A DNA stretch of 52,238 nucleotides from an uncultured Hyphomicrobiales bacterium (GCA_903861645.1 CAIOVE010000058.1:1-52238), one strand, 5' to 3'; shown: positions 35,298 to 44,027, numbered from the stretch's first letter. Notes: a model not told the origin generated them from the letters alone. Numbers and translations: made by a program.

Positions 35298-36671
35298 CTA
35301 AAGCAGGGTGCCGTGCAGGATCGCCAGCGCGATCGTGAAATAGATGACGAGACCCGTCACGTCGACGAGCGTCGCGACAAAGGGCGCGGACGCGCTCGCC
35401 GGGTCGAATCCCAGTCGCTTGAGCGCGAAGGGCAGCATCGAGCCCGAGAACGAACCGAAGGTCACGATGCCCACGAGCGCCGCGCCGACCGTGAGCGCGA
35501 TCAGCGGCCAGTGTTCGCCATAATCGTAGATGCCGGCCTTCTGCCAGATGGTGATGCGGATGATGCCGATCACGCCGAGAATGGCGCCGAGCGTCAGGCC
35601 CGTGGGCACCTCGCGCAGCGCCACCTTCCACCAGTCCCGCAAGCGCACCTCGCCCAGCGCGATGGCGCGGATCAGTAGGGACGTCGCCTGCGAGCCGGAG
35701 TTGCCGCCGGAACTCATGATCAGCGGAATGAACAGCGTCAGAACGACCGCTTTTTCGAGTTCGCCCTCGAAATATTGCATGGCGCTCGCCGTCAGCATCT
35801 CGCTGAGAAACAGGGCGCACAGCCAGCCGGCGCGCTTGTAGATCATCTGGCCGAAGCCAATCGTCATGTAGGGCGCGTTCAGCGCCTCGACGCCGCCGAA
35901 TTTCTGCACGTCCTCCGTGGTCTCGGCGACGATGGCGTCGATCACGTCGTCGACCGTGACGATGCCGATGACGCGCTTGCGATCATCGACGACTGGAATG
36001 GCGAGCAGATCATATTTCGAAATCAGGCGCGCGACGTCCTCGCGGTCCGTCTCCGGCGCGACGGTGATCGGCGCGCGCGGATAGGCGACCGACAGCACGG
36101 GCGCGGCGGGTTCGCCGGTGATCAACCGGCGCAGGCTGATCGATTGCGCCAGCGCGCCATCGGCGGGATCGATCACGTAGATCGCATAAACCGTCTCGCG
36201 CGTGCGCTCGACCTTGCGGATGTGATCGATCGTCTGCGCCACCGTGTAGGTGGAGGGCACGCTGACGAACTCCGTCGTCATGATGCTGCCCGCCGTGTTG
36301 GCGGCATAGGCCAGAACGCGCGCGATGCCGGCGCGTGAATCCGCGTCGAGCGCGCCGAGCATCCGGGCGCGGTCGGGCTCCCGCAACTGGCGGAATATCT
36401 CGGCCGCCCGGTCGACCGACACGCCGCGGAAGATATTGGCCGCGAGCGCGGGCGCCAGGCCAGCGATCAGGGCGCCCGGCGCGTCGATGCCCGCCTGATC
36501 AAGCGTGGCGGCGGCGCGTTCGACCGACATGCCCGAGACGATCTGGATGCGCTCGGCCAGCGGACGCGTATTGAGAATTTCAACGATGTCGGCGACGTGC
36601 AGATCGCCCGCGCGCGCGGCGATATCCGCGGTCGAGGCGTCTGGCGAAAGGAGTCCCTCTTCGATTTCCAT
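35298..36671 (-). CDS. mgtE: Magnesium transporter MgtE
   Basis: MgtE is a dimeric Mg2+ channel gated by cytoplasmic magnesium. The 457-residue protein has the N-terminal helical superfold (about 1-125, with ADIVEILNTRPLAERIQIV), two CBS domains (about 130-250: AGSIMTTEFVSVPSTYTVAQTIDHIR and PITVAPETDREDVARLISKYDLLAIPVVDDRKRVIGIVTVDDVIDAI), the connecting helix and five C-terminal membrane segments with LFIPLIMSSGGNSGSQATSLLIRAIALGE, where the conserved GGNxGxQ segment lines the pore. The ATG at 36671 has GGTGGATC upstream. Nested inverted repeats lie in the 116 bp leader region. Confidence 0.94.
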   Translation of the reverse strand: MEIEEGLLSPDASTADIAARAGDLHVADIVEILNTRPLAERIQIVSGMSVERAAATLDQAGIDAPGALIAGLAPALAANIFRGVSVDRAAEIFRQLREPDRARMLGALDADSRAGIARVLAYAANTAGSIMTTEFVSVPSTYTVAQTIDHIRKVERTRETVYAIYVIDPADGALAQSISLRRLITGEPAAPVLSVAYPRAPITVAPETDREDVARLISKYDLLAIPVVDDRKRVIGIVTVDDVIDAIVAETTEDVQKFGGVEALNAPYMTIGFGQMIYKRAGWLCALFLSEMLTASAMQYFEGELEKAVVLTLFIPLIMSSGGNSGSQATSLLIRAIALGEVRLRDWWKVALREVPTGLTLGAILGVIGIIRITIWQKAGIYDYGEHWPLIALTVGAALVGIVTFGSFSGSMLPFALKRLGFDPASASAPFVATLVDVTGLVIYFTIALAILHGTLL

Positions 36672-36695
36672 GACGATCCACCGGCTGGTCTGTTG

Positions 36696-36732
36696 GGAAC
36701 GCCTGAATCAGGCGGTTCGGAAAAGGCGTTCC
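36696..36732 (-). promoter_or_regulatory. Nested, mutually exclusive dyads upstream of mgtE
   Basis: CGCCTGA-A-TCAGGCG (36700-36714) is a 15-bp perfect dyad. Its first arm overlaps GGAACGCC (36696-36703), which can instead pair with GGCGTTCC (36725-36732). The element is 25-61 bp upstream of the mgtE start. It could be an operator or a switching leader hairpin. It does not look like an M-box, which is much longer. Confidence 0.4.
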
Positions 36733-36787
36733 ATGCCCTGTCGCGGGTGTGCCATGGCGATCCGGCGCCGGCAAGCGCGCCCCGCAC

Positions 36788-38293
36788 CTAGATCAGCGAC
36801 CAGAAGGGCTTGGCCGCGACGACCGCGCGCGCCTCGCGCCGGGCGCGTTTCAGCAGGTCGCCGCGATCCGCGGGCGAAGACGGGATGGGCAAGGCGGCAT
36901 CCGTCGCGCTGGCGTGACCAGCGAGCAGCAGCGACCCCATGTCGATGTCATGGATTTGACCGAGCGTTTCCTGCAAGGCGGCGAGCGATCGAACGCCCCG
37001 GCCAAATCGTCGCCGCGCCTTGTCGCTCTGTGCCAATGGCTCGAGGAATTCCACCATGTAACGCAGTTTTTTGACCTCGACGCGCAGCGCGTGCAGTTCG
37101 CTTTCCGTGAGATCGTCAAAGCGTCGCGCGCCGCGGGTCACCGCGAGGTGGCGACGGTCGAGCCGCCGCGCCGCGAAGCGACCGATCGACAGGCCCCGGT
37201 CGCGCAGCGGCCTTGGCGCGCGCGCGCGTCGCCATGCGCCCGTCGCTATCCATTCCGCCAGATCGAACAAAAGCCGGTCGACGCGCGGCGACGCGACTGC
37301 CTCCGCGGCGGCGGCGTGCGCGACTCGCGCCCGCGCCGAAAGGTCGGCGCGTTGGTCCGGCGTCGCCAACGCGGGGTTATCAAGGAGGACATCGAGATCG
37401 CGCGCCGCGCCGAGAACGTCGAAAAGCCATTTCAGTTCGGCGCGCAGATGATCGAACGCCGCGTCGCGCAGCACGGGCGCGAACAACGACAGCGCCGAGC
37501 GCAGGCGGCGTATGGCCACGCGCGTCTGATGCACGGCCTCGACCTGATGCGTGGAGTTGAACGCCGGCGCATTGAGCGAGAACTGCCGCAGGCAGGCGTG
37601 CGCGATGGCGACGAAGGCTTCCGTCACGTTCATGCCCGCGCGTAGATCGGGCTGTATCTTGCCGACGGGCGCGCCCCATTGGCCCGCCAGCAGCAAGGCG
37701 CCTTTTTCGGCGTGTGTCGCGAATTCGACGCGCATGGGCGCGAGCGACTGAAACGCGCGCGCCGCGGCGAACACGTCGCCAAGGCGACCCGACGACCGCC
37801 GCACGCGCGCCTCGTGAACATCAAGACCGGCGCCGCCCGCCTCGATCCGACCGCTCAATATGTCGGCGTTGACGCCGACGCCGGCGCGCTCCAACGCGCG
37901 CGGCCATCGTTCGCCGGTGAATTCGATGGTCGGGATCAGCAAGCCGTCGTCGGGGCTCAAGCCCGCCATCTTCCGGAAGTCGTCCGGGAGGTCGCGACAC
38001 GAGAGCGTGGCGCCCTCGACAGGCGCCTCGGGCCAGGGACTCGCCTCATATTGACCTGGCCAAAGCCCCAGCCGTCGCGTGAGGCGGGCATTCTCGTCGA
38101 CGATGGAGGCCACGAGGCCGGCGGCTCTTAGTCGCGCGTCGGGGGTGTCGAACCAGGTTTCGGCGATCGCGTGCCCGCGCGGTGAATGGGTATTCGCGTC
38201 GCGCGCAAACTCGCCTGAATGCAACTCGCCGGACGGCGTTTTCGCGAGCGAAAAAGTCAGGGAAGGCCGCGAACGCTCGATCATCCCATGCAT
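36788..38293 (-). CDS. CHAD domain protein with degenerate CYTH-like N-terminus
   Basis: A 501-residue protein. The C-terminal CHAD domain (about 210-490) is clear: VHQTRVAIRRLRSALSLFAPVL, LFDVLGAARDLDVLLDN, ELHALRVEVKKLRYMVEFLEPL and the last helix near the end; its conserved His and basic residues bind polyphosphate. The N-terminal part keeps a CYTH-like TWFDTPDARLRAAG segment but lacks the ExExK metal/triphosphate motif (LTFSLAK instead), so it is probably not an active triphosphatase. The start at 38293 has GGAG at good spacing; longer frames to 38320 would cover the upstream dyad. Divergent from nnrDE. Confidence 0.85.
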   Translation of the reverse strand: MHGMIERSRPSLTFSLAKTPSGELHSGEFARDANTHSPRGHAIAETWFDTPDARLRAAGLVASIVDENARLTRRLGLWPGQYEASPWPEAPVEGATLSCRDLPDDFRKMAGLSPDDGLLIPTIEFTGERWPRALERAGVGVNADILSGRIEAGGAGLDVHEARVRRSSGRLGDVFAAARAFQSLAPMRVEFATHAEKGALLLAGQWGAPVGKIQPDLRAGMNVTEAFVAIAHACLRQFSLNAPAFNSTHQVEAVHQTRVAIRRLRSALSLFAPVLRDAAFDHLRAELKWLFDVLGAARDLDVLLDNPALATPDQRADLSARARVAHAAAAEAVASPRVDRLLFDLAEWIATGAWRRARAPRPLRDRGLSIGRFAARRLDRRHLAVTRGARRFDDLTESELHALRVEVKKLRYMVEFLEPLAQSDKARRRFGRGVRSLAALQETLGQIHDIDMGSLLLAGHASATDAALPIPSSPADRGDLLKRARREARAVVAAKPFWSLI

Positions 38294-38308
38294 AGCGCCG
38301 CTCCGTGT

Positions 38309-38362
38309 CGCGATTGTCAATCCGCGCCACGGCGCGGGTAGGCGGGATTCGTGACAATCGCG
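38309..38362. promoter_or_regulatory. 11-bp perfect inverted repeat between the CHAD gene and nnrDE
   Basis: CGCGATTGTCA (38309-38319) and TGACAATCGCG (38352-38362) are exact reverse complements 32 bases apart. A tighter dyad, CCGCGCC-ac-GGCGCGG (38322-38337), lies inside. The pair is in the 148 bp divergent promoter region, starting 16 bp from the CHAD start. It looks like a two-site operator; the binding protein is unknown. Confidence 0.45.
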
Positions 38363-38441
38363 TGACGGCCAGCCCGGGGAATTCGACCCTGTCCGCGCTT
38401 TTGACGTTGAACGCGACGCGCGCCGGGTTCACCATCCGGTC

Positions 38442-39935
38442 ATGACCCCTGTCGAATTGCTTGATTGCGCGGAGATGTCGCGCGCCGACCAGATCGCCAT
38501 CGCCGGTGGCGTTCCCGGCATGACGCTCATGGAAAACGCCGGCGCGGCGGTCGCCGACGCGGCGGCGCGGTTCGCGGCGCCGGGTTCGGCGGTGGCCATT
38601 GTCTGTGGTCCCGGCAATAACGGCGGCGATGGATTTGTCGCGGCGCGCCTGTTGCGCGAGCGCGGTTACGCGTTGCGCGTGGGGTTGCTGGGCGACCGCG
38701 CCGCGCTCAAGGGCGACGCCGCCGAGGCCGCGCGGCGCTGGGGCGGCGAAACGGTCCCGGTCGCCGATCTGTCGCTGGATGGCGTTCAGTTGATCATTGA
38801 CGCCCTGTTTGGCGCGGGTCTGGCGCGCGACCTCGACGGCGCCGCGCGCGCGCTCGTGGAAAGAGTTAACGCGTGGTCGCGCGCGTCGGGCCATCCGGTG
38901 GTCGCCGTGGACGTGCCTTCCGGCGTCGACGGCGACACGGGCGCCGTCCGCGGCGTCGCCATCGAGGCGCGCGCGACGGTCACGTTCTTTCGATTCAAGC
39001 CGGGGCATCTGCTGCTGCCGGGCAAGACCCTGTGCGGCGAGCCGGAACTGGCCGACATCGGCATTCCCGCGGCCGCGCTGGCGACCATAGCGCCAAAGAC
39101 CTTCGCCAACGCGCCAGATCTCTGGCGGGCGGCTTTGCCGACGCTGCGCGCCGACGGCCATAAATTCAGCCGCGGCCACGCGCTGGCGATCTCTGGCGGT
39201 CCCTGGTCCACGGGGGCGGTCAGACTTTCGGCGCGCGGCGCCCTGCGAGCCGGGGCGGGGTTGGTCACGCTCGGGTCGCCACGCGCGGCCCACGCCATCA
39301 ACGCCGCGCATCTGACCGCCGTCATGATCGCGCCCTGCGACGGCCCCGATGACCTGACCGGACTGTTGGCGGATAAGCGCTTCAACGCCGTTGTCATGGG
39401 GCCGGGCCTCGGCGTCAACGACAACACAACCGATCTCGTCGCCGCCGCGTTGCGTTCGGGCGGGCCGGATCGCGCGCTCGTGCTCGACGCCGACGCGCTG
39501 ACGGTTCACGCCGGCCGGGTCGGCACGCTCGCGGCGCGCGTGCGCGCGAGCGGCATGACCGTGGTCGTCACGCCGCACGAGGGCGAATTCGCGCGCCTTT
39601 TTCAGGTCGAGGGTTCGAAGCTGGAGCGCGCCCGCCGCGCGGCTGAAACGCTCGGCGCGACCGTGCTTCTCAAGGGGCCTGATACCGTGGTCGCCCACCC
39701 CGATGGGCGCGCATCCATCGCCTTTGACCCGCCGCCATGGCTCGCCACGGCGGGCTCCGGCGACGTCCTGGCGGGCATCATATGTGGCTTGCTGGCGCAG
39801 GGCATGCCGCCCTTCGAGGCGGCGAGCGCCGGCGTCTGGATGCACGGCGCCGCCGCGCGCGCCTTCGGGCGGGGGCTGATCGCCGAGGACTTGCCCGAGC
39901 AATTGCCCGGCGTCTGGCGCGGGCTGCTCGCCTAG
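38442..39935 (+). CDS. nnrDE: Bifunctional NAD(P)H-hydrate epimerase / ADP-dependent NAD(P)H-hydrate dehydratase
   Basis: This fusion repairs hydrated NADH and NADPH: the N-terminal part epimerises the S and R hydrates, and the C-terminal part dehydrates the S form with ADP. The 497-residue protein has the YjeF_N epimerase domain (about 1-215: CGPGNNGGDGFVAARLL, VAVDVPSGVDGDTG) and the carbohydrate-kinase-like dehydratase (about 225-497: KFSRGHALAISGGPWSTGAVRL, MGPGLGVNDN, VVTPHEGEFARLF, and WLATAGSGDVLAGIICGLLAQG with the catalytic GSGD). The ATG lacks a strong ribosome site. The stop TAG shares the bases CTAG (39932-39935) with the stop of the convergent gene. Confidence 0.95.
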   Translation: MTPVELLDCAEMSRADQIAIAGGVPGMTLMENAGAAVADAAARFAAPGSAVAIVCGPGNNGGDGFVAARLLRERGYALRVGLLGDRAALKGDAAEAARRWGGETVPVADLSLDGVQLIIDALFGAGLARDLDGAARALVERVNAWSRASGHPVVAVDVPSGVDGDTGAVRGVAIEARATVTFFRFKPGHLLLPGKTLCGEPELADIGIPAAALATIAPKTFANAPDLWRAALPTLRADGHKFSRGHALAISGGPWSTGAVRLSARGALRAGAGLVTLGSPRAAHAINAAHLTAVMIAPCDGPDDLTGLLADKRFNAVVMGPGLGVNDNTTDLVAAALRSGGPDRALVLDADALTVHAGRVGTLAARVRASGMTVVVTPHEGEFARLFQVEGSKLERARRAAETLGATVLLKGPDTVVAHPDGRASIAFDPPPWLATAGSGDVLAGIICGLLAQGMPPFEAASAGVWMHGAAARAFGRGLIAEDLPEQLPGVWRGLLA

Positions 39936-41290
39936 GCGACCTCGAACCAGCCGCGCAAACCGCCGGCCGAGTGTTCGAGAATGGTGCTGTCGATCAGCCA
40001 TTTGCCGGGATTGTCGGCGACGAAGGCCACCCGCGCGGTCTTGCCGGGCCCGACAAGAATCGTGTCGCGCCAGTAGGGCTCCCAACCGTCGTCGAGCAGA
40101 TGCAGAATCCGCATGACATGGCCATGCACGTGGATGCTCTGGGCGACGGGCGTTTTGTTGATGAACCCCAGCGCCACCGGCTGATTGCGACGGGCGGTGA
40201 ACAGGGGCCGGTCCGCCGCCATCGCGCCGTTCAACCGCCAGATGGCCGATGTCGCGGGGAAGGGGCCCTCGATCGCGATGTCGAGCCGTCGCGCGTTTTG
40301 CAGCTTGATCTCGGTCGGCAATCGCGGATTCAGGCCAAGCCCGGCGATGGGCGGCTTCGCGGCGACGGGATCGCCCTTGACGGCGAAGGTCACGAGGTCG
40401 CGATCGGGCTCGCCGCCGGGGTCGGCGCGCAAGCCGCCGCCGCGCAGCTTGATCGCCGCCGCCGGCGCGTCCCCGGCTGGCAGGTCGACCATGACCTCGA
40501 AACGCGCGCCCGGCCCCATGGGCAAGATCATGCGCGCCGGTTCGAAGGGATCGCAGGGCTGTCCGTCGATCGCCACCACAAGCGGTCGCATGTTCTGGAA
40601 AATCAGCGCGATCAGGCGGGCGTTGCAGGCGTTGAGCAAGCGTAGCCGCGTACGCGCGCCGGGGCGTTGCTCGATCGAGAGCGGAATAGCCTTTCCATTC
40701 GTCGTCACGATGTCGCCGACGCGACCCTCGCCCGCCATGGCGGCGGGGTCGGGGAAGGGGCCCGCGATCTCATGCCTGTCGTCGAGACGCCAGTCCGCGA
40801 TCATCAGGGGCAGGTCGAGATCGACCGGCGGCGGCGCGGATTCGTCGACGATCAGCATGCCCCGCAGCCCGCGCGCCGCCTGTTCCGCCGCGAAGGGAAA
40901 GGCGCTGGGCCGATACCAGTAAAAGCCGCTGTCGACCGGGGTGAAGCGGTAGTCGAAATCACCGCCCGGCGCGACGGCCTCCCGCGTGAGCCCTGCGGCG
41001 CCATCCATGCCATTGGCGATCCGCAATCCCTGAAAATGCAGCGCCATGGGCTGTTGCAGGCGGTTTAACAAACGAACGCCGAATTCAACATCCTTGCGCG
41101 CGCGCAGGATCGGGCCGGGACAGACGCCATTGAAACCCCAGATCGGCGTCTCTGGCGCCGGTTCCGGACTCAGGCGCAGCGCGCCGACGCGGGCTTCCAG
41201 CGGGATCGGCGCGACGGGCGTCGATTGCGCCGTCGCGCGCAGGGGCGCCGCGAGAGCGGCGGCGAGAATCCGTCGTCGGTTGAGGATCAA
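39932..41290 (-). CDS. Multicopper-oxidase fold protein lacking copper ligands (FtsP/SufI-like)
   Basis: A 452-residue cupredoxin-repeat protein exported by a twin-arginine signal (NRRRILAAALAAPLRATAQ). The fold is clear, but the copper motifs are broken: HWHG is H85-F-Q-G, YHSH is Y126-R-P-S, HPxHxHGH is Q384-S-I-H-V-H-G-H391, and the HCHxxxHxxxGM block is D434-S-T-I-L-E-H440-S-A-G-G-L. All type 1 ligands except one His are lost, and the type 3 pairs are incomplete. E. coli FtsP (SufI) is a known ligand-less relative that stabilises the divisome, so a structural role is plausible. I chose the TTG at 41290 because AAGGAAGG lies just upstream and the Tat signal begins there; an ATG at 41341 is also open. 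Confidence 0.8.
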   Translation of the reverse strand: MILNRRRILAAALAAPLRATAQSTPVAPIPLEARVGALRLSPEPAPETPIWGFNGVCPGPILRARKDVEFGVRLLNRLQQPMALHFQGLRIANGMDGAAGLTREAVAPGGDFDYRFTPVDSGFYWYRPSAFPFAAEQAARGLRGMLIVDESAPPPVDLDLPLMIADWRLDDRHEIAGPFPDPAAMAGEGRVGDIVTTNGKAIPLSIEQRPGARTRLRLLNACNARLIALIFQNMRPLVVAIDGQPCDPFEPARMILPMGPGARFEVMVDLPAGDAPAAAIKLRGGGLRADPGGEPDRDLVTFAVKGDPVAAKPPIAGLGLNPRLPTEIKLQNARRLDIAIEGPFPATSAIWRLNGAMAADRPLFTARRNQPVALGFINKTPVAQSIHVHGHVMRILHLLDDGWEPYWRDTILVGPGKTARVAFVADNPGKWLIDSTILEHSAGGLRGWFEVA

Positions 41291-41439
41291 GCAAGGCCCT
41301 TCCTTTGCCGGCGTTATACCCGCGCGGCGCGCGCGGGCCATAGCGGGCCGTTGAAATTTCCGCTGGCGTCGTCATAGATGGCGAAACGCGACAAGGCGTA
41401 AACGCCGGGCGCGCCGTGAAATGTCGGGGGAGGTGGCGC

Positions 41440-43005
41440 GTGCGTGCTTTTTTGTTGGCGGGTCTGGCGTCGGTCGCCACGTTGATCGCGGGTGGCGCCC
41501 CGGCCGCTGATCTGCCCTCCGCCAAATCGGCCCCGGCCGACTTCGTGCGTATTTGCGACTCGCAGGGCGTTGGCTTTTTCCTGATTCCGGGCACGGATAC
41601 CTGCCTCAAGGCGGGCGGGCTCGCGCGCGCCGAATACGCCTGGGTCAAGGCCGACAACATCGTCGCCGCGCCTTCCTACAAATACGCGGGCGGCGCGCCG
41701 GTGGCCACATTCGCCAATTCGCTGTTCGTGCCAGCGGGAACGCTCGACCAGACCGGCTTCCACGCCCGGCTGCGCGTGGAGCTCGACGCGCGGACGCTCA
41801 CAAGCTTTGGCGTCGCGCGGACGTTCATCTCGATTCGCGGCGCCATCAGCACGGGCACGTTCGGCGGCGCCGACAACTACCTGACCAACGCCTTCACGGG
41901 CCAGACCGGCGCGGCCTCGACCGTCGTTGAAAACGCCATCGTGCAATTCGCCGGATTCACCTTCGGGCGCACGCTGTCGGAGCTTTTCACCTTCGTGCCG
42001 GCGATCCAGTACAACTCCATCGCCACGGCGTCCTTTCCCGCGGGCGTCAACTTGCTGAGCTACACGGCGAACCTTGGCGGCGGCCTGTCCGCCTCGATCG
42101 GAATCGAGGATCGCGGCGGCATGAATTTCTCGACGACGCCGACCTATATTCCCATCGGGCCGGGTGGTTCCGTCGCGCCCGCCGCGACATTCCCGGGGGC
42201 GACCGCGGGCGCCGGCGGCGGCGCCATCGCCAATGGACCCTACGGCCTGCCGGCGGGCGCGGCGAACATTCGTTACGACGCAAGCTGGGGCTCGGTTCAG
42301 GCGATGGGCTCGATTGTCCAGAACGCCGCGCTGACGTCCCTCGCGAAGCTCCTCAACAACGGCGTGATCAGGAGCACGGGCTGGGCGCTGGGCGCCGGCC
42401 TCAAGCTCAACCTGCCCATGCTGGCCGCGGGCGACGTGCTTTATGTTGGCGCCGCCTACGCCAACGGCGACATCGACGAACTCAACGGCAACAACACCTC
42501 CGGCCATATCGCCAACATGGCCAAGGAGTTCAACGGGCTGATGCGCGTCGATCGCAACTTGTATGTCACGCCCGTCGCGACCATGGCGGGCGCCTGCGCG
42601 CTCGCCGCGACGGTGACGGCGCGCTGCTTCGCGTCCGAACAGACCACGGGCTGGTCGGTGGGCGGCCATTTGACCCATTACTGGTCGCCGAACCTGCGGA
42701 GCCTGTTCATCGGCTCCTACCTGTCGCTGACGCCCGGCGCCCAGACGCGCACAACCGACTGGACCCTCGGCGGTCTGAGCGGCGCTACGGTCTGGCAGAT
42801 CATCGGGCAACTCATCTGGTCGCCGACGAAGGATCTGGATGTCGGGTTTGAACTGACCTACGGACGCCTGAACCAGCGGCTCGCGGCGACCTCCGTGGCC
42901 AAGGGCGGCACGGGCGCGCCGACCGCGGTTCCAGCGGCGGCTGGCGGTTTCAACCCAAGCTCGGATTCGTTGATCGCCCGCCTGCGGGTTCAACGGCAGT
43001 TCTGA
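41440..43005 (+). CDS. Rhizobial-type outer-membrane porin
   Basis: A 521-residue porin of the Porin_2 family that forms general diffusion pores in Hyphomicrobiales. The signal peptide (RAFLLAGLASVATLIAGGAPAA) is followed by the family start ADLPSAKSAPADFVRICDSQGVGFFLIPGTDTCLKAGGLARAEYAWV, whose two cysteines are conserved. Alternating beta strands follow, and the end is SSDSLIARLRVQRQF with the terminal Phe for outer-membrane insertion. The GTG at 41440 was chosen because GGGGGAGGTG stands just before it; a GTG at 41416 is in frame but lies upstream of that site. It is divergent from the multicopper-oxidase-like gene with 149 bp between. Confidence 0.92.
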   Translation: MRAFLLAGLASVATLIAGGAPAADLPSAKSAPADFVRICDSQGVGFFLIPGTDTCLKAGGLARAEYAWVKADNIVAAPSYKYAGGAPVATFANSLFVPAGTLDQTGFHARLRVELDARTLTSFGVARTFISIRGAISTGTFGGADNYLTNAFTGQTGAASTVVENAIVQFAGFTFGRTLSELFTFVPAIQYNSIATASFPAGVNLLSYTANLGGGLSASIGIEDRGGMNFSTTPTYIPIGPGGSVAPAATFPGATAGAGGGAIANGPYGLPAGAANIRYDASWGSVQAMGSIVQNAALTSLAKLLNNGVIRSTGWALGAGLKLNLPMLAAGDVLYVGAAYANGDIDELNGNNTSGHIANMAKEFNGLMRVDRNLYVTPVATMAGACALAATVTARCFASEQTTGWSVGGHLTHYWSPNLRSLFIGSYLSLTPGAQTRTTDWTLGGLSGATVWQIIGQLIWSPTKDLDVGFELTYGRLNQRLAATSVAKGGTGAPTAVPAAAGGFNPSSDSLIARLRVQRQF

Positions 43006-43009
43006 TCGA

Positions 43010-43939
43010 TCAGGCCGCGTTGCGGTCGATCAGGCCCTGAAGTTTCGGCGAAATGGACGGCGATTCCCTTTTCAGGAATTCCAGCAATTTCACTTCGCCC
43101 GATGTCAGGCCGCCATCGCGGGTGACATGCGCCAACAGCCAGTCGGCCTCCGTCGAATCGACGACCTCCGCGCCGGCGCGCTCCCGGGCGTCGGCGGCGT
43201 TTTCGGCCTTTGCCCGGGCTTCGTCCATCTCGTCGACACCGACGTTGCGGGAAAAATCGGGATGCAGCATCCGGCCGATGAAGGCGCCGAATCCTTCCGG
43301 CTTTTCATCCAGCCATTTTTCCATGGCCACTTCATCGCTCGCGCGCGGCGTCCAGCGAAACGCGATGCCCATGAGATAATTGCCGACCGCCTTGGCGAAA
43401 AAATCGTCGAACGACGCGGCGTTGCCGGCGTCCTTCGTGGCGTGGGCGATGCGAAACAGGGCTTCCGCCGAGTCGCGCGTGACATGCAGGGAACTGCCCT
43501 CCGTCGTCGCGAATACCGCGACCCGCAGCGCCTCGACGTCCGCGTCGGTCACGGCGCGGACGTCGCCCGCGCCGGTGAGGCGCTTTTCCATTTCCGCGAC
43601 GGCGAAGGCCGCCAGTTGCGACGGGGTGCTGACCGCGAAGCGCAGAACATCCGTCAACATTTCATATTCGCCCGCGCGCCCAAGGCCGTCGCCGGCCCGC
43701 ATCTGGGCGATGAACCAGTCGGCGTCGGCGTCCTTGATGTATTTGGGCGGATCGACCTGTTCGACCAGCAGGTCGATGGCTACCTGCGACAGGAGGTCGT
43801 TGAATTCCGGAGGGGCGCTTTCGCCGGCCGCGCGGCCGAGATCGAGGAGCCGGGTCAGATCGGCGCGCGACACCGCAGGCCTGGCGTATATTTCGCGGCG
43901 CAGCATCTGCGCGCCCTGCACGTCAATCGCGACACCCAT
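43010..43939 (-). CDS. Unrecognised helical protein with an internal duplication
   Basis: I do not recognise a named family. The 309-residue protein has no signal peptide or membrane segment and is rich in acidic and helical sequence. Two similar halves can be seen: VSRADLTRLLDLGRAAG-x-PEFNDLLSQVAIDLL (about 24-58) recurs as VTRDSAEALFRIAHATKD-x-SFDDFFAKAVGNYLMG (about 153-190), and ADWFIAQMRAGDGLGRAGEYEMLTDVLRFA (about 73-102) recurs as ADWLLAHVTRDGGLTSGEVKLLEFLKRE (about 265-292). The DG-containing loops recall EF-hand or TerB-like helical pairs, but that is only a resemblance. AAGGACGGTGG precedes the ATG. Convergent with the porin gene with 4 bp between. Confidence 0.7.
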   Translation of the reverse strand: MGVAIDVQGAQMLRREIYARPAVSRADLTRLLDLGRAAGESAPPEFNDLLSQVAIDLLVEQVDPPKYIKDADADWFIAQMRAGDGLGRAGEYEMLTDVLRFAVSTPSQLAAFAVAEMEKRLTGAGDVRAVTDADVEALRVAVFATTEGSSLHVTRDSAEALFRIAHATKDAGNAASFDDFFAKAVGNYLMGIAFRWTPRASDEVAMEKWLDEKPEGFGAFIGRMLHPDFSRNVGVDEMDEARAKAENAADARERAGAEVVDSTEADWLLAHVTRDGGLTSGEVKLLEFLKRESPSISPKLQGLIDRNAA

Positions 43940-44027
43940 GGAACCACCGTCCTTATTTCCGCGTTAGGAATATGATGCGAAGCGATTGATTCTTCGTGAA
44001 CCGCCGCCGGGTGGTCCGTTCGGGAGG

